64,000 nucleotides of DNA. Origin: Methylobacterium nodulans ORS 2060. Lineage in GTDB: Bacteria > Pseudomonadota > Alphaproteobacteria > Rhizobiales > Beijerinckiaceae. The stretch is from NCBI RefSeq assembly GCF_000022085.1, contig NC_011894.1:2383501-2447500 (forward strand), written 5' to 3'. The translations under genes and the position numbers were made by a program. Shown here piece by piece: positions 27,507-36,595 of this stretch. The notes below the pieces were generated by a model that ran no database searches, was not told the DNA's origin, and was given only the letters and a program-made list of their open reading frames with translations. The first letter of the stretch is position 1; every line of letters begins with the position of its first letter.

Positions 27507-29378
27507 ATGGCCCTGAACGCGCTCAACACGGCGACGGCCGGCCTGCAGGTGACGCAGGCGGCGATCGGCATCGTGTCGCAGAACGTCGCGAACCAGAGCA
27601 CGCCCGGCTACGTCAAGCGCACGCTCACTCCGGTATCGCAGTCCGGCAATGCCGGGGTCGGCACCGGCACGGTGACGCGTGTCCTCGACGCCGCCGCGCA
27701 GAAGCAGCTGCGCCTCGAAACCTCGGGCGCCGCCTATACGGACCTCGTTGCCTCGATCCATTCCCAGATCGACGCGCTCTACGGCACGCCGGGCAGCGAG
27801 GCGGCCCTCGACGGTGTCGTCAACGCCTTCGCGCAGTCCCTCCAGTCGCTTGCGAGCGATCCGAGCTCGGCGCCGAACCGCTCCACCGTGCTCAGCGATG
27901 CCGGGCGGCTCGCCAACCGGATCAGCGACGTCGCGAACGGCGTGCAGGAGCTGCGCACCGGCCTCGAATCGCGGCTCGGGGCCGATGTCGCATCGGCCAG
28001 CAAGCTCCTGTCCGAGATCGCCGCCCTGAACGTGAAGATCGTCGGCTCGACCGGAAGCGGGGGAGGGGATTCGCTCGCAGCCGAGCTTCTGGACCAGCGC
28101 GACCAGCGCATCACCGAACTCGCCCAGTCCATGGACGTTCAGACGAACGCAGTGGGCGACGGCTCGGTGACGGTGCTCACCAGTTCGGGCGTCACCCTGG
28201 TCGATCACGGCTCGGCCGCGACGCTTGCCTTCGACGGGCGCAGCCAGCTCGGGCCCTCGGCGGTCTACTCCACGGATGCGAGCATGCGCGGCGTCGGCAC
28301 CATCACGGCCACGACGCCCTCGGGGGCCCGCATCGACCTCGTGGCCGATAAGGCGATCCGCTCCGGCTCCATTGCGGCGGCGCTCACCTTGCGCGACGAC
28401 ACCCTGGTCCAGGCCCAGCGCCAGCTCGACGACCTCGCGGCCGGACTGTCGCGGGCGATGAGCGACAGGAATGTGAGCGGCACAGCCGCGACGGGCGAGG
28501 GCGGCAGCGGGTTCGACATCGACCTCACGGGACTTCAGGCCGGCAACACGGTCACGCTCGCCCTGCGCACGTCCGGCGTGGCGCGGAACGTCATCCTGAT
28601 GCCGACGATGGGCAACGCGCCCGCCGCCATCGACCCGAACCTCATGGACGATCCGACTGCGCTCGTCGTCCCCTTCGACATCGCGGGCGGGCCCTCGACC
28701 TTTGCGGGCGCCATCGCCTCCGCGCTCGGGACCGGATTCGCGGTGAGCGCGGCACCGTCCGGCGGCGCGGGCGCGGTGCGGATCCTCGCGAGCGGCCTCA
28801 CGCTCACGGGCGCGACAGCATCGATCACCGTCCCGACGAGCGCCACGGACACGCGGAACGGGGCCGAGCAACTCCCTCTCTTCGTGGATTCCGGCTCCGG
28901 CAACAGCGTCTACACGGGATCCTTCGAGGGCGGCTCGCACCTCACCGGCCTCGCGCAGCGGCTGACCGTCAACCCCGCCCTCATGGCCGACACGTCGAGC
29001 CTGATCGGCTATGCGGGCACGACCGGAGCCGGCGACGCCAAGCGCCCCTCCTTCCTGTACGACGCGCTCACCGGCCGCAGCCGCACCTTCTCGGCGGCGA
29101 GCGGGATCGGCGGAATCAGCGCGCCCTACAGCACCAGCGTGCAGGATTTCGCGCAATCGATCATCGATGCTCAGGGCGCGGCCGCCGCGCAGGCCCAGCA
29201 GCTCGACGAGGGGCAGAAGATCGCGCTCTCGACGGCCCAGAGCCGCTTCGGCACGCAATCGGGCGTCAACATCGACGAGGAATTGTCCAGGCTGATCCAG
29301 CTCCAATCCGCCTATGCCGCCAATGCGCGGGTGCTGACGGCGGCCAAGGACATGATCGACACCCTGATGCGGATCTGA
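27507..29378 (+). CDS. flgK: Flagellar hook-associated protein 1 FlgK
   Basis: 623 residues. The N-terminal signature (ALNTATAGLQVTQAAIGIVS, QNVANQSTPGYVKRTLTPVS) and C-terminal helices (GVNIDEELSRLIQLQSAYAA, NARVLTAAKDMIDTLMRI) are canonical for the hook-filament junction protein. The middle is a variable region rich in Ala, Gly and Thr. A segment near 330-410 (NTVTLALRTSGVARNVIL and following) resembles the beta module that is duplicated in the neighbouring FlgL. Confidence 0.92.
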   Translation: MALNALNTATAGLQVTQAAIGIVSQNVANQSTPGYVKRTLTPVSQSGNAGVGTGTVTRVLDAAAQKQLRLETSGAAYTDLVASIHSQIDALYGTPGSEAALDGVVNAFAQSLQSLASDPSSAPNRSTVLSDAGRLANRISDVANGVQELRTGLESRLGADVASASKLLSEIAALNVKIVGSTGSGGGDSLAAELLDQRDQRITELAQSMDVQTNAVGDGSVTVLTSSGVTLVDHGSAATLAFDGRSQLGPSAVYSTDASMRGVGTITATTPSGARIDLVADKAIRSGSIAAALTLRDDTLVQAQRQLDDLAAGLSRAMSDRNVSGTAATGEGGSGFDIDLTGLQAGNTVTLALRTSGVARNVILMPTMGNAPAAIDPNLMDDPTALVVPFDIAGGPSTFAGAIASALGTGFAVSAAPSGGAGAVRILASGLTLTGATASITVPTSATDTRNGAEQLPLFVDSGSGNSVYTGSFEGGSHLTGLAQRLTVNPALMADTSSLIGYAGTTGAGDAKRPSFLYDALTGRSRTFSAASGIGGISAPYSTSVQDFAQSIIDAQGAAAAQAQQLDEGQKIALSTAQSRFGTQSGVNIDEELSRLIQLQSAYAANARVLTAAKDMIDTLMRI

Positions 29379-29382
29379 CGCC

Positions 29383-31182
29383 ATGGCGATCACCCCGTAT
29401 GCCGCCGGCACCTACGCCAACGACATCAACACGAGGCGGCTCGTCGCGCTGAAGGGCCAGCTCAACGACCTGTCGGGGCAGCTCGCCACCGGGCGGGTAT
29501 CGGAGACCTATGGCGGGCTCGGATCCGGCCGGGGCACCAGCCTCAACGCCCATGCCCAGCTCTCCGCCCTGGACGGCTACGACGCGGCGATCGATCTCGG
29601 CAGGATCCGCATCGATCTCGCGAGCGCCGGCGTCGGGCAGGCCGCGACCCTCGCCTCGGACACCTGGAACCAGCTCAGCAACACGGTCGCCCAGGTCGGC
29701 GGCAGCGCCCGCCTCAGCCTGAAGAGCATCGCGGAGGGGCGGCTCGGCGGCTTCGTCGACGCCCTCAACCAGAGTTCCGCCGGCCAGTACCTGTTCGGCG
29801 GGCGGGTGACCGACATCGCGCCGGTCGAGACGGCGGACAAGATCCTGAACGGCGACCCGGCGGCGGCGCTCGACGGCATCGGTGCGGTGATCGCGGAACG
29901 GCAGGCGGCCGATCTCGGCACCGGGACGCCGCGGACGGGCCGGCTGTCCCTGACCCAGGCCGGGGCTGCGCTGACGCTCTCGGAGAGCGCCGACCCATCC
30001 GTGCGCGCGAATTTCGGCTTCACGATCGAGGGTGCCGTGAGTTCCAACCCGTCCGCGCTCGGCCTCGCGAGCGTCGTGGGCTCGGCCGCGACGGCCTCCC
30101 TGGCCTTCGCGAGCCAGCCTCGCGACGGCGACATCGTCCGCGTGACGGTGCAGAATGCCGATGGCAGCCAGAGCTTCGTCGGCCTCATGGCGCGGATCTC
30201 GCCGGCACCGGAGAGCCGGAACACCTTCGCGATCGGGGCGGACGCCGCGCAGAGTGCCGCGAATCTCGCCGCTTCCTTGAGCGGCAGAACCGTCGTCGGC
30301 GCCCAGAGCGCCGCACCGCCGGGCGTGGCCGCGACCCTGAGCGGCGGCACCGCCGCCGCGGCGTCGATCAGCGTGGCCGCGCAGCCAAGCCCCGGCGACA
30401 CGCTGCGCATCACCCTCGGGCTGCGCGACGGGACCAGCACGACCATCACCCTGATAGCCGCGGCGGACGGCGACACCGCCGCCGGCCGCTTCGCGATCGG
30501 CGCGACGCCCGAGGAGACAGCGAGCCATCTCTCGGCGGCTCTCTCGGCCGCCCTCGAGGATGCCGCCGCGAACGAGCTGACGGCGAGTTCGGCGACGCGG
30601 GCGGCTTCCGACTTCTTCGCGGGCTCCGCCTCGCCGGGCCTCGCGCCGCGGCGGGTCGCGCTCGATGCCGCCGGCGCGGCCACCGGCTACGTCGCCGACC
30701 CGAGCGACCGGACCGTGATCTGGTACAGGGGCGACGACGCCTCGGCCGACCCGCGCCAGACGCTGAGCCTGAAGGTGTCGTCCGGCGAGTCCGTGGCGGT
30801 CGGGCTCCAGGCGAACGAGCCCGCCCTGCGCAATGCGCTCGCGGGCATCGCCGTTGCCGCGAGCGTGGGTTTCACGGACGACAAGGCCGACGATGCCCGC
30901 TTCGCGGCCTTCGCCGACCGTCTCAAGAGCTTCCTGCAGCCCGATGCCGGTCAGACCATCGAGCAGATCAACACCGATCTCAGCCTCGCGTCGAGCCGCA
31001 TCCAGACCCAGAAATCGCAGAACAGCGCCACCCGTCTCGTCCTGCAGAACTCGCTCGACGGCATCGAGAGCGTGAGCAATGAGGAAGTGGCCGCCAAGCT
31101 GTTGACGATCCAGACGCAGCTGCAGGCGAGCTATCAGACCACCGCAACCTTGGCGAAGCTGTCGCTGGCAAACTACCTCTAG
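29383..31182 (+). CDS. flgL: Enlarged flagellar hook-associated protein FlgL with duplicated internal domain
   Basis: 599 residues, against roughly 300-350 for ordinary FlgL. The N-terminal flagellin-like helices (RRLVALKGQLNDLSGQLATG, then VSETYGGLGSGRGTSLN) and the C-terminal helix (LVLQNSLDGIESVSNEEVAA, then QTQLQASYQTTATLAKLSLA) are normal. Between them lies a 250-residue insertion with two related modules, about 239-300 and 329-388, each with a PxxGD start, beta strands, an FAIGA turn and an Ala-rich helix (ANLAASLS; SHLSAALS). It is four bases after flgK. Transposase debris begins 23 bases after the stop. The operon position makes FlgL the best call. Confidence 0.88.
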   Translation: MAITPYAAGTYANDINTRRLVALKGQLNDLSGQLATGRVSETYGGLGSGRGTSLNAHAQLSALDGYDAAIDLGRIRIDLASAGVGQAATLASDTWNQLSNTVAQVGGSARLSLKSIAEGRLGGFVDALNQSSAGQYLFGGRVTDIAPVETADKILNGDPAAALDGIGAVIAERQAADLGTGTPRTGRLSLTQAGAALTLSESADPSVRANFGFTIEGAVSSNPSALGLASVVGSAATASLAFASQPRDGDIVRVTVQNADGSQSFVGLMARISPAPESRNTFAIGADAAQSAANLAASLSGRTVVGAQSAAPPGVAATLSGGTAAAASISVAAQPSPGDTLRITLGLRDGTSTTITLIAAADGDTAAGRFAIGATPEETASHLSAALSAALEDAAANELTASSATRAASDFFAGSASPGLAPRRVALDAAGAATGYVADPSDRTVIWYRGDDASADPRQTLSLKVSSGESVAVGLQANEPALRNALAGIAVAASVGFTDDKADDARFAAFADRLKSFLQPDAGQTIEQINTDLSLASSRIQTQKSQNSATRLVLQNSLDGIESVSNEEVAAKLLTIQTQLQASYQTTATLAKLSLANYL

Positions 31183-31204
31183 TGTTTTGTCCTAGATCAA
31201 GTGC

Positions 31205-31408
31205 CGGGGAGAGGCTGCGCGGCTTGTCGCGAGCTTGGCAGGTCGTGAAGTGCCAGTTCACCTTGGCGGCGTTGCGCCGCTCTTCCCAGAGGGCGACCTG
31301 ACTGCTGAGCGTCTCGGCCTGGGCGATGCGCCGGGCGAGGCACATCTGCCCCAGTGCGCTCAACTCGATCTCGGCCATGGTGAGCCACCAGCCGTGCTGG
31401 GGCGTGCG
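31205..31408 (-). pseudogene. IS630-type transposase C-terminal remnant
   Basis: Minus-strand frame: RTPQHGWWLTMAEIELSALG, QMCLARRIAQAETLSSQVAL, WEERRNAAKVNWHFTT. This is the ending of IS630 transposases, where the catalytic Glu lies in MAEIE and NWxFTTxxAR is close to the C-terminus. The catalytic Asp residues and the start are missing. Confidence 0.75.
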
Positions 31409-31442
31409 GCGCCCTCGGCCTGAGACCTCCGCCACCCCTTGC

Positions 31443-31514
31443 CAGCATCGGGCGCGAGATGCCGCAGCGCCGGCAGACGAGGCCGGCATCGCCGGTCCGG
31501 GCATAGAGTTCGAC
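31443..31514 (-). pseudogene. Transposase helix-turn-helix fragment, IS481-like
   Basis: A 24-residue stretch VELYARTGDAGLVCRRCGIS with RPML follows the opening of IS481-type transposases (recognised by pattern). It sits in a different frame from the IS630 fragment next to it, so two elements seem to be juxtaposed. Confidence 0.5.
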
Positions 31515-32463
31515 CGATCCCGTGCCGTCGCCAGATCCATGGCCGTCTCCCGCCCCGGCTGAGGATCTGATGGACAGCGCGTGCCGCGCTGCCCACAGCT
31601 CCACAGCCGCGACAGCATCAGAAGGCCAGATCAGCCGGACACTGGGTCGCTGAAATCGAAACGATGTCGCCGAACCTCACACGCACGAAGTACGACCTCA
31701 TCGCGCGCGCGACGGGCGCGATGACCGGGCTCGCACAGGGCGAAGGCGCCGGGGCGCGGCGCCTTCGAGGAGGCATAGGCCAAGCGCCTGTCCCGGATGC
31801 GAGGCGATGACCCGGATCTCGGGGGCGGCCCGGCTCGGCCGGATGCCGGCGCTGCCCGTCTACCGGGAACGGTCCAATATCGGCCACGCGAGCAGGATCA
31901 GGCAGGACAGCAGAATGGCCACGGGTGGCGGGACCAGGAGCAGCAGGCCCAGCGCGACGATCGTGACGAGAGCGGCGGCGAAGCGCATGCGAGCAGGCTC
32001 CCGGGGCCCCACGGACCGGGTTCGGGCGGCTGCCCGCGTGAGCGGACGCCTCACGGTCGGGTTCACCCTCGTGCCGATTGTGCCACCAGCGCCGGTCACT
32101 CGGCCAGCAGAAGCCATTCCGAACGGCCGTCCGGTGCGCCGGGACGAGAAGGTCGGGTCGGGCGGAGGGGTCACGCTGCCGATCTCATCGCGCCACCCGG
32201 CCCCTCGGAACTCCTGATGGCCTTCTGCCCGGTGGAAATCCGCTGCAGAGCTCCGTGCTGAAACGAAGAAGGCCCCGCCGCCGGTCGCTGCCGAACTTGC
32301 GAGGCCATCTCCACGTCTGGTCTCTGTTGATCCGGATCGTTGCCCGGTCGCCTCGGGTTCTGCCTCCCAGCCCCGAAGTCATGAAGGCAGAATGCAGGGC
32401 AACCTTGAATCGACGGCTAAGAAGCGCGGTGAACGTGCGCGCAACAGGTATTGCCGGAACCTT
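31515..32463. other. Gene-poor region after the flagellar operon
   Basis: Apart from the short membrane-peptide frame at 31860-31988, nothing convincing was seen. Many overlapping GC-rich frames exist, but none has motif or ribosome binding site support. It follows the IS debris and is probably decayed accessory DNA. Confidence 0.4.
31860..31988 (-). CDS. Possible 42-residue membrane peptide
   Basis: From ATG 31988 the frame gives MRFAAALVTIVALGLLLLVP, then a second hydrophobic stretch PVAILLSCLILLAWPIL and a short basic end. Two transmembrane helices are predicted by eye. A longer frame starts at 32174, but its upstream part is Arg/Pro-rich and unlikely to be protein. Function unknown. Confidence 0.35.
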   Translation of the reverse strand: MRFAAALVTIVALGLLLLVPPPVAILLSCLILLAWPILDRSR

Positions 32464-32733
32464 TCACTCCGCCGATGCTGAAGCGCGGCGCCGCACGGTC
32501 TGAGCCATGCGGATCAGCTCGCGGGCGGTCAGGCTCCGGTGCTCCTGCTGCCGCCACACGTCGTCTGGCCTGCTCGCCGCGGCCAGCCTGATGTTGAAGA
32601 ATGCGGGCCGGCCGGGTCGGGCGCACCCGAGAATCGGACCGACCCCAGCGCGCGGTGCTTTCGCTGCTGCAACCATGCTGGCTCCCGTGCAGATCAGGGC
32701 GCAGAGTCGGCAAAGCGTGGCGGCACGGACCAT
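32464..32733 (-). CDS. Small possible exported protein of unknown function
   Basis: 89 residues from ATG 32733. A short hydrophobic N-terminus (VRAATLCRLCALICTGASMV, ending AAA) could be a signal. The rest is basic (HRSLTARELIRMAQTVRRRA). A GGA lies before the start. No family. Confidence 0.35.
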   Translation of the reverse strand: MVRAATLCRLCALICTGASMVAAAKAPRAGVGPILGCARPGRPAFFNIRLAAASRPDDVWRQQEHRSLTARELIRMAQTVRRRASASAE

Positions 32734-33041
32734 TCCTGACGGATCCGGCGCTTGCTCCACCCGCGGGCGAGGTGGTCCAGCCGGCGACGCGGTTCCTGTT
32801 CTCCGCTGCGCCGCCCCGTCGCCATCACCCGGCCCATCGCGCCTCACCTCTGGTGCAGATCGCCTCAGCTGTCTCTAGCGCAAGTTAAAGGCAGTGCACA
32901 ATGAAGCAGCGCACACCCGGATGTGCTGTTCGCGACGCTGATCAGCCGATGGCGAGGCAGGATGCGGGCTGCTTTAATTTTATTGCACAACCCGGATTGC
33001 TGTGGCTTGATTCGGCAAAGGCGTGCGGCCAGGAGGCTGAC

Positions 33042-35045
33042 ATGCGCAGAGCTCAGCGTTATCGGCCCGATCACGTGGAGCGGCATCTGGCTGCCGTGCT
33101 CGCCGCGGACATGGTTGATTACAGCCGCTACATGGGCGCGAACGAGGAGTGGACGCTGGCACGTCTGAGATCCCTCCGCCGTGACCTCATCGATCCGCAG
33201 ATCAAGCAACATGGCGGCCGGGTGGTGAAGGCCACCGGCGACGGCGTCCTGGCCGAGTTCCCGAGTGCTGTCGAGGCGGTCACCTGTGCGGTCGAGATCC
33301 AGCACGGCATGGGTGCCTGGAACGAGGGCGTGCCGGAGACGCTCCGGATCGCCCTGCGCATCGGCATCAACATCGGCGAGCTGGTCGTCGAGCCTGATGG
33401 CGACATCTACGGCGACAGCGTGAACATCGCCGCCCGTCTGGAGGCGATCGCGCCCGCCGGAGGGGTATGCCTGTCGCGGGCTGCTCACGACCAGATGCGT
33501 GGAAGGCTGCCCTATCCCGTCGAGGATTGGGGCGAGCGGTCGCTCAAGAATATAGACCAGCCTGTCCGTGTCCTTGCCATCCGGTCCGACGCCATCGCGC
33601 AGCTCCCGGACATGGTTGAGGCGGTGAAGTCCCCACAGGAAAACCGGCCGCGATCGCATGCAGTCCTTTGGCTGGCCGGCTCGTCGCTCGCCATCGCGGG
33701 TCTGATCTGGGTGTCTTACCTCGACACGCATCCGGTCTCGATTGGCCCGACCTCCGAACAATCGTCCTCGACCGCAGTCCAGGCAGCCGCAACGGTCTCC
33801 GCCAATCCGGTTCGGCCTCAGCTCCAGGACAGCCTGGCCGCTCGGCTCTCGATCGTGGTCCTGCCCTTCGCCAGCCGGGACGGCGGTCCGGAATACGAGC
33901 GCTTGGCGGAGAGCATCGCTGCCGAGATCACCTCCGACCTGTCTCGCATCGAGGGCAGCTTCGTCATCGCGAGCAGCACCGCCTTGGCCTACAAGGACAA
34001 GCTTGCCGACGTGCGCGATCTCGGACGTGAGCTGCGCGTCCGCTACCTCCTGAATGGCAGCCTGCGCCACACCGGCACCCGCGTTCGCATCAACGCTCGC
34101 CTGATCGACACCGTCACGGGCGCGGAAATCTGGGCAGAGCGCTTCAAGAGCGATGCATCTGCCATCTCCGATATCGAAGACGATGTTGTCGCCCAAATCA
34201 CGAGAGCGCTGAACATCGAGCTGACCGAGGCTGAGGTGCGCCAGTTCCAGCACGAGCGGCCGAACAACCCCGACGCCGCCGATCTGGCCGCACATGGCTG
34301 GTCTGTTCTCAACCGGCCGCTTTCACGGGAGAGCCTGCTGCGGGCGCGAACCCTGTTCGAGCAAGCTCTCAAGCGAGACGGCGAGAGCGTGCGTGCGCGT
34401 GTGGGCCTTGCCCGGTCCCTGGCGCTGATGGTGAATTTCGGCTGGTCCACCTCGGTGACGAGTGACCTGGCGCGTGCCGATTATCTGGTGGACACGGTGC
34501 TCGCCAGCCGGCCGGACGAAGCGATGGCCTACTGCATCAAGGGGGAGATCCTGCGGGGGCAGAAGCAGTACGAAGCGGCGGTTGCCGCCCACCAGACTGC
34601 GATCGCCTACAATGCCAGCCTGGCACCCGCTTACGGGTCCATGGCCAACGCCAAGTTGCAGCTCGGTCAAGCGGACGAGGCATTCGCGCTGGCCGAGCGG
34701 GCCGTCCGGCTCAGCCCACACGATCCTCTGCTGAGCCTGTGGTCTGCGACGCTGTGCGAGGCCGCAGAACGTCGGCAGCGGCACGATGAGGCGATCACCT
34801 GGTGCTCGCGATCACTCGTGGCACCAGCGCCCCTGAGGGCGGTCAGCTATCTCAATCTTGCCGCCGCGTATGCGCGAAAGGGTCAGAACGAGGAGGCGAG
34901 GGCCGCGGCTGCCCAGCTCGCGGCGATCAGACCTGGCTACACGATCAGTCGCTGGCGCCAGGAAAGCCAGTCGACCCATCCGGAGTTCGTGCATCAGACC
35001 GACCTCCTCGCACAGGGGCTACGTGAAGCCGGCTTGCCGGAATAG
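33042..35045 (+). CDS. Class III adenylate/guanylate cyclase with membrane anchor, TolB-like domain and TPRs
   Basis: 667 residues from ATG 33042, chosen over an upstream start because AGGAGG precedes it. The cyclase domain (residues about 12-180) keeps the catalytic set: metal-binding Asp in VLAADMVDYSRYM, Lys in VVKATGDGVLAEF, and the Asn/Arg pair in YGDSVNIAARLEA. One transmembrane helix follows (AVLWLAGSSLAIAGLIWVSY), then a TolB-N-like domain (LSIVVLPFASRDGGPEYERL) and C-terminal tetratricopeptide repeats. This architecture is abundant in rhizobia and Methylobacterium. It makes a cyclic nucleotide at the membrane; the input signal is unknown. Confidence 0.92.
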   Translation: MRRAQRYRPDHVERHLAAVLAADMVDYSRYMGANEEWTLARLRSLRRDLIDPQIKQHGGRVVKATGDGVLAEFPSAVEAVTCAVEIQHGMGAWNEGVPETLRIALRIGINIGELVVEPDGDIYGDSVNIAARLEAIAPAGGVCLSRAAHDQMRGRLPYPVEDWGERSLKNIDQPVRVLAIRSDAIAQLPDMVEAVKSPQENRPRSHAVLWLAGSSLAIAGLIWVSYLDTHPVSIGPTSEQSSSTAVQAAATVSANPVRPQLQDSLAARLSIVVLPFASRDGGPEYERLAESIAAEITSDLSRIEGSFVIASSTALAYKDKLADVRDLGRELRVRYLLNGSLRHTGTRVRINARLIDTVTGAEIWAERFKSDASAISDIEDDVVAQITRALNIELTEAEVRQFQHERPNNPDAADLAAHGWSVLNRPLSRESLLRARTLFEQALKRDGESVRARVGLARSLALMVNFGWSTSVTSDLARADYLVDTVLASRPDEAMAYCIKGEILRGQKQYEAAVAAHQTAIAYNASLAPAYGSMANAKLQLGQADEAFALAERAVRLSPHDPLLSLWSATLCEAAERRQRHDEAITWCSRSLVAPAPLRAVSYLNLAAAYARKGQNEEARAAAAQLAAIRPGYTISRWRQESQSTHPEFVHQTDLLAQGLREAGLPE

Positions 35046-35135
35046 GTCCCGGGACCGCCCCGGTTGCGTGGCTCAAGCTGATCACGCACTCCAGGTATGG
35101 CCGCGAGGTCGCCGTCGATGTTGGTGGGCTCGTCG

Positions 35136-35160
35136 AAAAAGGCCCTGATCACAGGGCCTT
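35136..35160 (-). terminator. Rho-independent terminator pointing leftward
   Basis: AAGGCCCTG (35139-35147) pairs perfectly with CAGGGCCTT (35152-35160), and on the minus strand the stem is followed by TTTTT. No minus-strand gene is seen just upstream, so it may end an unseen short RNA or antisense transcript. Confidence 0.55.
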
Positions 35161-35262
35161 CGCTTGCCCCATGGATCCCTCCCGGGATGGTCGGATCGGG
35201 CCGTCGACCATACGTTGGTCACATCTCGATCAGGCAATTCCAATGTATGGGAGCGTGCATCA

Positions 35263-35586
35263 ATGGACGCCGTGACGCCCTCCGACCTGCTGCGGCTCCA
35301 GGACAAGGCGGCCGACGCCGCGCGCCTGCTGCGCCTCCTCGCGAATGAGAAACGCCTGCTCATCCTGTGCCTGTTGGTCGCGCGCGGCGAGATGGACGTC
35401 ACGCGCCTCGCCAGGGCCGTGGAACTCGGCCAGTCGGCCTTGTCGCAGCATCTCGCCAAGCTGCGCGAGGACGGGCTGGTCGCGTTCCGGCGCGAGAGCC
35501 AGACCCTGTACTACCGCCTGGAGGATCCGCGGGCCGTCCGCGTGCTCGCCACGCTCAAGGACATCTTCTGTCCGGAAGCGGGCTGA
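35263..35586 (+). CDS. ArsR-family regulator of the BigR/SqrR (persulfide-sensing) type
   Basis: 107 residues from ATG 35263. Winged-helix layout: ARLLRLLANEKRLLILCLLV, recognition helix GQSALSQHLAKLREDGLVAF, wing RRESQTLYYRLEDPRAVRVL. It has just two Cys, Cys36 (LLILCLL) and Cys103 (KDIFC), spaced and placed like the pair that forms a tetrasulfide link in SqrR and a disulfide in BigR. The metal-binding ELCVCDL box of ArsR/SmtB is absent. Expected role: repressor of sulfide or persulfide detoxification genes, relieved by reactive sulfur. YeeE/YedE-like and DUF2892-like genes follow within 2 kb, which supports this. Confidence 0.8.
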   Translation: MDAVTPSDLLRLQDKAADAARLLRLLANEKRLLILCLLVARGEMDVTRLARAVELGQSALSQHLAKLREDGLVAFRRESQTLYYRLEDPRAVRVLATLKDIFCPEAG

Positions 35587-35749
35587 GCGGAAGAGGATCG
35601 CACCCGTCCGATGCGCCGTTTCAATCCGCACCCTGCCGGGCATGGACCGCGTCGACGGCCATTGCCGGTTCGACATCAGTCTGTAATGATTCTAGTTAAG
35701 ATCTGCCTGCCCGCTGGAGGCGGCGGGCTGCCGACGAACCCTCGCTGCG

Positions 35750-35947
35750 ATGTCCAGCAAGAAGTCCCCACCCATCCGCCATCTCAGGCGCTACGGCGGC
35801 TGCCGGCTCTACGACCCCGAGAGCAAGGTCTATCTGTCGGCCAGTGACCTTGAGCACCTGATCCGGCAGGGCGTGAGGATCAGCGTCCGCGAGGTGGAGA
35901 CGGGGCAGGACGTGACCCATGAGGTCATCCCGCCGAGCCCTCACTGA
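35750..35947 (+). CDS. Stand-alone PhaR-type DNA-binding domain protein
   Basis: 65 residues. IRHLRRYGGCRLYDPESKVY, then LSASDLEHLIRQGVRISVRE and ETGQDVTHEVI, match the N-terminal DNA-binding domain of polyhydroxyalkanoate accumulation regulators (IKKYxNRRLYDTxxSxYV, GEDITRxVL). A full PhaR is about 180 residues, so the granule-binding C-terminal part is missing. It may bind DNA alone or interfere with the real PhaR. It sits inside the sulfur module. Confidence 0.75.
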   Translation: MSSKKSPPIRHLRRYGGCRLYDPESKVYLSASDLEHLIRQGVRISVREVETGQDVTHEVIPPSPH

Positions 35948-36077
35948 GCGTCACGGCCGGACCCTGCCGATGGCGGCGCCGCGCGGCCTCCCTTGAGGAA
36001 CAGGCCGGCAAGGCATCGGCCAGGGGGCGCATCTCCGCCTGGCGCGTCAGGGCCGATCCCGCACCATCACTGCATAT

Positions 36078-36536
36078 CTAGAGCCTTGCCGCCATGAGCG
36101 CATGGCTCACCCGAGTGTCATGGTCGCCCGCGCCCGGCCCGATCGGGCCGAAATCGCCCCTCAGCGCCTTCAGGGCATTGCGCTCGACGTCGATCTCCCG
36201 GGCGGTCCGGAAGCCGAGCCTCCTCAGGAGCGGCAGCGGCGGGCACCAGCCCTGGATGGCATGCTGCAGGAGGAACGCCGTCACGGCTGCCGGCAGGACG
36301 AGCCAGCGCCGGTCCCTCGTCGCGCCGAGCACGGTTCCCGCGAGCGCGAGCGTCGCCGCATTGGCCTCCAGCATGCGCTCGATATCCCACTCCTCGTCGA
36401 GCTGGCGAAGACGCCGGCCGATCGTCTCGGGATGCGCGGCGTGCCAGCGCACGCTTTCATTGAGCTCCGCCTCGATCCGCCGGGTCACGCGGCGGCTGGT
36501 GTGGAGCGGGATCCGTTTCGAGGTGCCGGGAATCAT
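36078..36536 (-). CDS. Membrane protein with DUF2892-like domain
   Basis: 152 residues with GGAGGG before ATG 36536. A basic, soluble N-terminal helix region (RRVTRRIEAELNESVRWHAA, RQLDEEWDIERMLEANAATL) leads into two hydrophobic segments (ALAGTVLGATRDRRWLVLPA, AVTAFLLQHAIQGWCPPLPL). The ending WCPPLPLLRRLGFRTAREID matches DUF2892 proteins, which often sit beside rhodanese and YeeE/YedE genes in sulfide-response clusters. Divergent from the plus-strand genes at 36596. Confidence 0.8.
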   Translation of the reverse strand: MIPGTSKRIPLHTSRRVTRRIEAELNESVRWHAAHPETIGRRLRQLDEEWDIERMLEANAATLALAGTVLGATRDRRWLVLPAAVTAFLLQHAIQGWCPPLPLLRRLGFRTAREIDVERNALKALRGDFGPIGPGAGDHDTRVSHALMAARL

Positions 36537-36595
36537 CGAGCCCTCCTGCGCCTTGACCGAACATTAGAAGCATCTGAATAAGTTTAAGCTAATTC

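Noticed and set aside
27393..29411. Long minus-strand frame opposite flgK
   Set aside because: Arg/Ala-rich antisense frame without motifs; flgK is unambiguous.
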